DNA from: Myxococcota bacterium
GTDB taxonomy: Bacteria; Myxococcota; Polyangia; GCA-2747355; JAKLHH01
Direction: 5' to 3'
Assembly (NCBI GenBank): GCA_022710245.1
Contig: JAKLHH010000352.1
Location: forward strand, 1 to 7,385
DNA length: 7,385 nucleotides
In this document: positions 1-4,553 of the stretch, in pieces
Layout of the letters: each line of letters opens with the position of its first letter
How positions within the stretch are numbered: position 1 is the first letter of the stretch
Translations under genes and position numbers: made by a program
The notes under the pieces: model-generated
What the model was told of the DNA's origin: nothing
The model's input: the letters and a program-made list of their open reading frames with translations, nothing else
Database searches by the model: none

Positions 1-14
1 CGCGGCCAACAAAT

Positions 15-43
15 TTCGGCTGCCAGGCGCGCGAGGTTAAGAT
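15..43 (+). promoter_or_regulatory. Candidate sigma-70-type promoter of the first HEAT gene
   Basis: TAAGAT at 38-43 keeps the three most conserved -10 positions (T1, A2, T6). A weak TTCGGC at 15-20 lies 17 bp upstream. The -10 ends only 6 bp before the ATG at 50, so transcription would begin at or next to the start codon and give a leaderless mRNA. The same TAAGATCG string precedes the next, paralogous gene. A GAGG at 33-36 could serve as a distant ribosome-binding site (13 nt from the ATG) if transcription starts further upstream. This is inference from sequence only, and the -35 is poor. Confidence 0.4.
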
Positions 44-49
44 CGGCGC

Positions 50-352
50 ATGGTGCGTCCCCTGCTCCTCGGGTTGCTCGTCGCCGGGCTGGTCGCCGGC
101 GGTCTGGGCCTCGCGAGCAGCCCCTCCGATCCCGCCCGGCTGGCCCGGCTCGCCCAGGTCCTCGAAGGCGCGCGCGACGGCAAGCAGCGCGTGGCGGCGG
201 CGATCGGCCTCGCCCGCCTGCGCGATCGCCGCGGCCTGGCTCCCCTCCGGCGGGCGCTCGCCGACCGCGACCCGGCCGTTCGCATGGCGGCCGCCGGCGC
301 GCTCTCCCGGCTGGCGCCGGCGCCTGCCTCGCTCGCCCGGAGCGGGCGCTGA
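50..352 (+). CDS. Small secreted HEAT-repeat protein, truncated paralogue of the next gene
   Basis: This 100-aa protein starts with a signal-peptide-like stretch (residues 1-22: MVRP then a Leu/Val/Gly/Ala-rich core), so it is probably exported to the periplasm. Residues 32-88 form one to two HEAT/PBS-lyase-type helical repeats with the signature AAAIGLARL and AAAGALSRL. Over residues 33-88 it matches residues 29-84 of the downstream protein at about 33 of 56 positions by eye, so the two genes are tandem paralogues. It lacks that protein's C-terminal AgmX/PglI domain and ends in a short Ala/Pro/Arg tail. The ATG at 50 is fixed by an in-frame TAA at 38-40. HEAT repeats usually mediate protein-protein contacts and no enzymatic residues are visible. 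It may be a functional short version or a decayed copy. The exact function is unknown. Confidence 0.72.
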   Translation: MVRPLLLGLLVAGLVAGGLGLASSPSDPARLARLAQVLEGARDGKQRVAAAIGLARLRDRRGLAPLRRALADRDPAVRMAAAGALSRLAPAPASLARSGR

Positions 353-377
353 GCTCCGGTCCTGCCGCTCCGGTTTC

Positions 378-407
378 TTGGGTACGCAGCGCGCCCTGTA
401 CTAAGAT
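378..407 (+). promoter_or_regulatory. Candidate sigma-70-type promoter of the HEAT/AgmX-domain gene
   Basis: TTGGGT at 378-383 and TAAGAT at 402-407 are separated by 18 bp, a usual sigma-70 spacing. The -10 ends 9 bp before the GTG at 417, leaving a 5' UTR of zero to about three bases and no room for a Shine-Dalgarno site; none is seen. The box matches that of the upstream paralogue, so it may have been copied with the duplication and then retained. The assignment is inferred from sequence alone. Confidence 0.45.
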
Positions 408-416
408 CGACCTGCC

Positions 417-1415
417 GTGCTGCACCGCCTCCTCACTCTCGCGGCGCTGCTCCCGGGCCTGTTGCTCGCCTCCGCCCACGCGGAGCCGGTCCAGGTCCAG
501 CGCCTCTCGCAGGTCCTGCGCACCGCCAAGGACTACAAGCAGCGCCTCGCGGCGGCCATCGGCCTCGCCCGCCTGATGGACAAGGTCGCCGTGCCGGTGC
601 TGATCGACGCGCTCAAGGACGGGCACCAGACGGTGCGCGGGGCCGCCGCCGGCGCGCTCGGCAAGCTCGGCGACCCCCGCGCCAGGCCTGCCCTCGAGGC
701 GCTGATCCAGCGCGAGAAGGACCAGTACGTGCTCGGTCAGGCGCAGACCGCGCTCGCCACCGTGCTCCGCGCCAGCGGCCATGGCAGCGGCCAGCAGGGG
801 AGCGGCAAGGAGATGCAGGTCGACGGCACCCTCGGCTCCCTCGACGAGGCGGACGCCCAGAGCGGCGTCAACGGCAAGCTGGGGCTGGCCAACGCCTGCT
901 ACCAGCGCGAGCGCGCCCGCGTCAGCTACCTCTCCGGCAAGGTGCAGCTCAAGTTCCGGGTGACGACCGACGGCAAGGTCAAGTGGGTGCGCCTCGGCCG
1001 CAGCGACCTCGGCTCGGTCGCCGCCGAGCAGTGCATCCTCACCGAGATGACAAAGGCCACCTTCAGGGCCCCCGACGGCGGCGAGGCCGAGTTCGCCATC
1101 CCGCTCGGCTTCGGGGTCAGCCCCGCGGCCCCCGACGCTGGCGTCCCGCCCGAGGCGGGCAAGCTGAAGAAGGCCTGCACGAAGATCCTCAAGCCCGGCC
1201 GGCCCGGCGCGCTGACCCCGCCGCCGGGCCTGCTGCTCACCGTCTACGTGACGAGCGAGGGCACCATCACCTCGGCCGGGCTCTCGGCCGATGGCAACGA
1301 GATCCCGCCTGCCTTCGCGCAGGAGCTGGTGACCCGGTTGAAGACGCTGAGCCTCGGCGAGGGTTCGGGTGGGCCCATCGTCAAGATCACGACCGCCTTC
1401 GGCTGCTCGCGCTAG
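417..1415 (+). CDS. Secreted HEAT-repeat protein with AgmX/PglI-type (TonB-like) C-terminal domain
   Basis: This 332-aa protein has a signal peptide (residues 1-22, probable cleavage after AHA). Residues about 24-113 form two to three HEAT repeats (AAAIGLARL, AAAGALGKLGD). A Gly/Ser/Gln linker follows at about 118-135. Residues about 137-232 match the myxobacterial AgmX/PglI C-terminal module: GSLD opening, NACYQ (Cys161), SGKVQLKF, a TTDGKVKW turn, EQC (Cys206) and a final FAIPLGF strand. This TonB-like domain is known from proteins named for gliding motility and acts in the periplasm. Residues about 245-331 look like a second, diverged copy with its own cysteine pair (Cys254, Cys330) and strand-turn-strand LLLTVYVTSEGTI. 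The GTG start is fixed by an in-frame TAA at 402-404. The HAMP-protein gene follows 22 bp later, suggesting one operon. A scaffolding or envelope-complex role is likely; the partner is unknown. Confidence 0.85.
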   Translation: MLHRLLTLAALLPGLLLASAHAEPVQVQRLSQVLRTAKDYKQRLAAAIGLARLMDKVAVPVLIDALKDGHQTVRGAAAGALGKLGDPRARPALEALIQREKDQYVLGQAQTALATVLRASGHGSGQQGSGKEMQVDGTLGSLDEADAQSGVNGKLGLANACYQRERARVSYLSGKVQLKFRVTTDGKVKWVRLGRSDLGSVAAEQCILTEMTKATFRAPDGGEAEFAIPLGFGVSPAAPDAGVPPEAGKLKKACTKILKPGRPGALTPPPGLLLTVYVTSEGTITSAGLSADGNEIPPAFAQELVTRLKTLSLGEGSGGPIVKITTAFGCSR

Positions 1416-1428
1416 GCGAGCCGCCGCT

Positions 1429-1432
1429 GGAG
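1429..1432 (+). promoter_or_regulatory. Ribosome-binding site (GGAG) of the HAMP-protein gene
   Basis: GGAG lies 5 nt before the ATG at 1438. It selects that ATG over in-frame start codons further upstream inside the preceding gene. It is the clearest Shine-Dalgarno site in the rightward group, in contrast to the two HEAT genes, which show none at normal spacing. Confidence 0.6.
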
Positions 1433-1437
1433 CTGAG

Positions 1438-2106
1438 ATGAGCGAGACCCCACGGACGCACCGCCGCAAGCTTCGCAACTACCTGCTGGACCGCAAGGTC
1501 CAGCTGCGCATCACGCTGGTGATGGTGCTGCTGACGAGCGCGCTCACCTTCGCGCTGGGCGTGGTCTGGTACACCGAGGTGCGCAACGCCTCCGGCGTGA
1601 TCCAGGTGAACGCGCTCTCGGCGCTCGGCGCCGACGCCGCCACCGCCCTCGAGCACGAGCTCGCCTCGAACGACCGCAACCGGCTCTTCGTCCTGGCCGG
1701 CTTCGGCCTCGCGCTCGCCGTGCTGGTCGTCGCGTTCGGCATCGTGATGACGCACAAGCTCGCCGGGCCGCTCTTCAAGATGAAGCGCTACCTCGCCGAC
1801 ATCGAGGCGGGCCGCCTCTACAAGATCTGGGGGCTGCGCAAGGGCGATCAGCTGCAGGAGTTCTTCGCGGCGTTCGAGCGAGCGCACGGCGCGCTGCGCG
1901 GCCGCGTGGAGGCCGACGTGCAGCTCCTCGAGCGGCTGATCGCGGCGGTCGAGCGCGGCGACGACCTGAAGAGCGAGCTGCCGCAGCTGCGCGAGGTGCA
2001 GCAGGCGAAGGCGGCCAGCCTGCGCGAGGCGAGCCAGACCACGCTGCAGATCATCAGGCCGCCGGAGGGTCCTGCGGCGGGGTCATCGGGACCCGCGTCG
2101 TCGTAG
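1438..2106 (+). CDS. Two-TM HAMP-domain signalling protein without a recognisable output domain
   Basis: This 222-aa inner-membrane protein has a basic N-terminus (residues 1-23) and a first TM helix at about 24-46. A short extracytoplasmic segment of about 36 residues follows, then a second TM at about 83-105. A HAMP-like segment spans 104-156, with the typical THKLAGPLFKMKRYL entry (Pro111) and a LRKGDQLQEFFAAF second helix. Residues about 155-203 are strongly helical and charged, probably coiled coil, and the tail is Pro/Gly/Ser-rich. There is no kinase, cyclase or chemoreceptor hairpin, so it ends where an output module would normally start. The external segment is too small for a classic sensor domain. 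Such short HAMP proteins occur in deltaproteobacteria/myxobacteria but their role is not settled. It lies 22 bp after the HEAT/AgmX gene with its own Shine-Dalgarno site, so co-transcription is likely. It may relay or scaffold through its HAMP coiled coil; that is inference. Confidence 0.8.
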   Translation: MSETPRTHRRKLRNYLLDRKVQLRITLVMVLLTSALTFALGVVWYTEVRNASGVIQVNALSALGADAATALEHELASNDRNRLFVLAGFGLALAVLVVAFGIVMTHKLAGPLFKMKRYLADIEAGRLYKIWGLRKGDQLQEFFAAFERAHGALRGRVEADVQLLERLIAAVERGDDLKSELPQLREVQQAKAASLREASQTTLQIIRPPEGPAAGSSGPASS

Positions 2107-2140
2107 CAGCTCAGCTTCGTCCGTCGTCGAGGTGACCAGG

Positions 2141-2938
2141 CTATCGAGGGCTGGCTGGCTTCTTGCCCTGATAGTCGTAGTAGCCCTTCAGGCAGGAGTA
2201 GATCGTGTCCATCAGCTCCTTGCGGGAGACGTCCCCGAGGAGATCCACCCCCTGACGCTTGAGGCTCCGCAGGTCGCGGAGCGCCGAGGCCCACGCGCGT
2301 CGCTCGAACCCCACCATGGCGCGCTGCTGCAGGTCGCTGAGGGGCTGCTCGTTGGTCTTGCGATCGTAGATGTCGATGAAGCTCGCGCGCTCGGCCTCGC
2401 TCATCCCCTTGAAGTCCGCCGAGTGGCCGCGCTCGTGGAGGAAGGCCACCACCGAGAGCTTCGACTCGGGGCCGTGCCAGACCACCGAGGGCGAGCGGCC
2501 GTCGCCATAGTAGAACGCGGTGTCGTAGTCGAGGCGGACCGGGACGTCGAGCGAGACCGCGACGCGCCGGGCGCCCTTCTGCACCGCGAGCTCGCGCAGC
2601 TTCACCGTGGAGCCGAGCGGGCCGAGGTCGTAGCGCTGGGCAACGCCGGTCACCTGGCAGCCGCCGCCCATCTCCACGCTGAACGGCTTCACGCCCTCGC
2701 CCCAGCTCCGCCAGGAGGCGTCGCCCTTCGGGACGCGCGAGCCGGTGAGCGGAGAGCTGGAGGCGAGCAGGTCCGCGAGCGACTTCACCCTGGTCACCGT
2801 CGCGACCCGCTGCTGGTCGCGGGCATAGCCCTTCGTGCCACGAGCGAACCGCTCGACCTGGGCGCGCCCGGCGGCGGGGCAGACCAGCAGGATCGTGAGC
2901 ACGATCGAGGAGAGCTTCAGGGGGTGGAGGCGCGGCAT
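2141..2938 (-). CDS. Secreted hypothetical protein with HExxH zinc-metallopeptidase motif
   Basis: This 265-aa protein has an N-terminal signal peptide (hydrophobic core about residues 9-20, likely cleavage near residue 26 after AGRA). Cys20 follows LLV, which is a poor lipobox, so a soluble exported protein is favoured. The central motif FLHERGHSADF contains HExxH (His168, Glu169, His172), the zinc-binding and catalytic core of zincin peptidases. FERRAW places Glu212 about 40 residues downstream as a plausible third zinc ligand, as in gluzincins. The region before the motif is beta-rich, with AFYYGDGRSPSVVWHG at residues 141-156. Cys94 and Cys249 are the only cysteines after the signal sequence. 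I do not recognise a named family. No convincing Shine-Dalgarno precedes the ATG at 2938. The gene converges on the HAMP-protein gene with a 34-bp gap. Peptidase function is inferred from the motif; the substrate is unknown and a non-catalytic protein cannot be excluded. Confidence 0.8.
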   Translation of the reverse strand: MPRLHPLKLSSIVLTILLVCPAAGRAQVERFARGTKGYARDQQRVATVTRVKSLADLLASSSPLTGSRVPKGDASWRSWGEGVKPFSVEMGGGCQVTGVAQRYDLGPLGSTVKLRELAVQKGARRVAVSLDVPVRLDYDTAFYYGDGRSPSVVWHGPESKLSVVAFLHERGHSADFKGMSEAERASFIDIYDRKTNEQPLSDLQQRAMVGFERRAWASALRDLRSLKRQGVDLLGDVSRKELMDTIYSCLKGYYDYQGKKPASPR

Positions 2939-3258
2939 GGCACGGGGTCATGCACGGTGTGTGCCGGCCGCTCCTGGCCGAAGCCGCTGGGATCGCTGGC
3001 TCTTCTGGCCAGCATCCTGGCAGATCCGCCAGCCGTGCAGCCAGCCACGCCGGCTACTCGAGTTGGGTCGCAGTGGCACGCGGCGGGGCGGTCGGTGCCG
3101 CAGGCTCGGGGCCACGCGCGGCGTCGGGGGCGCGGGGGCTGCGAAGCTGCGGGCAATCCGGGGCTGCGGGCGGCTACGGGCCACGCGGAGCGGTTCGGGC
3201 CAAGGGCGGGGCCACTCGCGGCGGCTACTCGCGGCGCGGGGCTACTCGCGGCGCGGGG
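2939..3258. other. Gene-free 320-bp region, G-rich on the + strand
   Basis: No credible gene lies here; the open frames that cross it are low-complexity Arg/Gly/Ala translations. The left part (about 2939-3060) should contain the promoter of the leftward HExxH gene, but I see no clear -35/-10 pair. Small inverted repeats occur there: GCTGGC 2995-3000 with GCCAGC 3008-3013, and CTGGC 3017-3021 with GCCAG 3028-3032. The right part (about 3120-3258) is a degenerate minisatellite built on strings such as gggctgcggg, cggctacggg and ccactcgcgg. It grades into the 17-bp tandem repeat at the end of the HAD gene. Confidence 0.6.
3151..3180 (+). other. G-quadruplex-type motif
   Basis: Four G-runs (3151-3153, 3160-3163, 3168-3170, 3178-3180) are separated by loops of 6, 4 and 7 nt, which satisfies the canonical G3+N1-7 rule. 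Two further G5 runs lie just upstream (3126-3130 and 3134-3138). It sits in the non-coding strand relative to leftward transcription, about 80 bp past the HAD-gene stop. In DNA this GC-rich, chance occurrence is possible. Confidence 0.4.
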
Positions 3259-3291
3259 CTACTCGCGGCGCGGGGCTACTTGCGGCGGGGG
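3212..3291. repeat. 17-bp tandem repeat overlapping the 3' end of the HAD gene
   Basis: The unit ctactcgcggcgcgggg is present in three perfect copies starting at 3225, 3242 and 3259. A diverged fourth copy starts at 3276 (ctacttgcgg...), and a shortened copy starting ccactcgcggcgg lies at 3212-3224. The unit is not a multiple of 3. The fourth copy encodes part of the HAD protein's tail and the third copy (3259-3261) supplies its TAG stop. Copies further left are non-coding. Confidence 0.85.
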
Positions 3292-4374
3292 CGGCGGGAG
3301 GAGGCGGTAGGTCATCGACTGCAGGTTCGGGAGCAGGTCGACGTCGGGTCGCGCGGTCCGCTGCATGGCGATGCGCGCGAGCTCCTCGGGGCTCAGGTAG
3401 CGAGCCAGCGTATCGGAGTTGCCGAAGTTGTTGATGTGCCACCCGCCGGCCTGCGCGCGGGGGAGGATGTCCCGGTCCGGGTTGACGACCATGGTCAGCT
3501 CGGAGGCGATCTTCAGCATCTGCACGTCGCCAGAGCTGTTCCCGGCAGCGAGGACGGGGACCTGGCGGATGTCGCTCATGATGCGCTGGGCCTTGCCGTC
3601 CTTCCAGGGAACAGGCCGCACCACCTCGTCGGTCAGGCGCCCGTTGACCACCTTGACGCTGAGCCCGATCACCTGCGAGCTCGGGATGCCCAAGTGACGG
3701 GCGCCCGCGGCCACCACCCAGACGGGCGAGCCGGAGACGATCCAGGGGGCGAAGCCGCTCTGGCGCAGGGCGCCGACCAGCGCGGCCATGGGCTGATAGA
3801 TGCTCCTCCGCGCTTCCTTGTCGAAGTAGCGCTCGGCCAGCTTGCGGACGTGCTTCTCCTCCATCCCGGCCATCCCCGTCGCCATCAGCTCGTACATCCG
3901 CTCGCCGTCCAGGCGGCCGGCCTTGTACTCCTGCCACGAGTGCTCGAGCATGGTGCGTCGCTGGGCCGGGTAGTGCTTGTTCCGCAGCATCCAGGTGAAG
4001 AAGCCCTCGCCCACGTCCTCGCGCCAGAGGGTGCCGTCGGCGTCGAAGGTGGCGGGGCCGCGGACGTTGGAGGTGAGGAGGCGGTTGAGCGCGGTGCAGG
4101 TGTTGGCGTCCACGCTCTGCAGCAGCCAGTCCGAGAGGACAGGCGCCGGCTGATGGTTGCTGTCGCGCTCCTGGCTGCGGCTGCCGTGGCGCAGGCGCGC
4201 GCGGTCGATCTGGCAGCCGACCTTGCGCCGGAGGTACTGCTGATCGAGCTGGGACCGTTGGGAGATGGCTGGCCGAGCTTCCGAGGTCTCCGGAAGGCTC
4301 GTCATCACGAGGACCGTCGCCACCAGCGCCAGCCCGGAGGATCTGAGGATTCTGTGGGTTTGCTGGGAGGTCAT
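3259..4374 (-). CDS. Secreted HAD-superfamily phosphatase (phosphoserine-phosphatase-like, HAD-IB type)
   Basis: This 371-aa protein has a signal peptide (residues 1-33, core LALVATVLVM, cleavage near SEA/RP), implying a periplasmic or secreted enzyme. HAD motifs occur in order: motif I FDADGTLW (nucleophile Asp111, acid/base Asp113), a helical cap at about 120-190, motif II VSGS (Ser214), motif III Lys in PWKDGK (Lys258 or Lys261) and motif IV GNSSGD (Asp283). Motif IV usually reads GD; here the first acid is Asn279, leaving Asp283 as the likely Mg ligand. Cys54 and Cys93 in the N-terminal region could form a disulfide. The C-terminus has a run of six prolines (LLPPPPPPQVAP) and ends inside the 17-bp repeat. 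ATG 4374 was chosen because the signal peptide fits it; an in-frame TTG at 4398 would add 8 residues. Neither start has a clear Shine-Dalgarno. A phosphomonoesterase is likely. The substrate cannot be told from sequence. Confidence 0.87.
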   Translation of the reverse strand: MTSQQTHRILRSSGLALVATVLVMTSLPETSEARPAISQRSQLDQQYLRRKVGCQIDRARLRHGSRSQERDSNHQPAPVLSDWLLQSVDANTCTALNRLLTSNVRGPATFDADGTLWREDVGEGFFTWMLRNKHYPAQRRTMLEHSWQEYKAGRLDGERMYELMATGMAGMEEKHVRKLAERYFDKEARRSIYQPMAALVGALRQSGFAPWIVSGSPVWVVAAGARHLGIPSSQVIGLSVKVVNGRLTDEVVRPVPWKDGKAQRIMSDIRQVPVLAAGNSSGDVQMLKIASELTMVVNPDRDILPRAQAGGWHINNFGNSDTLARYLSPEELARIAMQRTARPDVDLLPNLQSMTYRLLPPPPPQVAPRRE

Positions 4375-4553
4375 GGCGTCTGGCCGTGACTTTTGCAATC
4401 CGTATGCCGCGGCTGACGCGTGGAATCATTTCTGATCGCCGTGCCCGAGCTGGCTGATCGACTGGTCCGGTAGCCGGTTCTTGCCCCCAGATCCGGCCAG
4501 TGCGGACCGGAGTGCGCGTCGCTGCGCCGTGCGGCGGGCGTGCCTCGAGCCGG
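4375..4553. other. Intergenic region between CheA hybrid and HAD gene
   Basis: About 179 bp separates the CheA-hybrid stop from the HAD-gene ATG. This suggests that the HAD gene has its own promoter. A relatively AT-richer patch at about 4385-4435 (gacttttgcaatccgtatg and ggaatcatttctg) is the likeliest place. I cannot pick a convincing -35/-10 pair. Confidence 0.4.
4492..4511 (-). terminator. GC-rich hairpin downstream of the CheA hybrid, possible terminator
   Basis: TCCGG at 4492-4496 pairs with CCGGA at 4507-4511. CC at 4497-4498 pairs with GG at 4504-4505, with A4506 bulged and a 5-nt loop. It lies 43 nt past the CheA-hybrid stop. No U-tract follows on the leftward transcript (TCTGGGGGC follows), so it is not a canonical intrinsic terminator. 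It could be a 3'-end stabilising hairpin. Confidence 0.28.

Noticed and set aside
2067..2140. Terminator at the convergent junction (GGGTCC 2067-2072 with GGACCC 2089-2094)
   Set aside because: The loop is 16 nt, the stem lies inside the HAMP coding sequence and no T-tract follows. Nothing convincing lies in 2107-2140 either.
2141..2938. Lipoprotein signal in the HExxH protein (Cys20)
   Set aside because: The residues before Cys are LLV; a lipobox needs a small residue at -1. A signal-peptidase I site near AGRA is more likely.
1848..2951. 367-codon minus-strand frame, and the similar frame 3242-4429
   Set aside because: Both are Pro/Arg/Ala-rich shifted readings of real genes; the first also crosses into the HAMP gene on the other strand. 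No motif supports them.
2132..4389. Long + strand open frames across the HExxH and HAD genes (2132-3310 and 2950-4389)
   Set aside because: They have no recognisable domain and are rich in Arg, Gly, Ala and His. The minus strand has signal peptides and intact HExxH and HAD motifs in the same bases.
4375..4398. TTG at 4398 as the HAD-gene start
   Set aside because: It would put eight extra residues before the signal peptide and has no Shine-Dalgarno. ATG 4374 gives a normal-length n-region.
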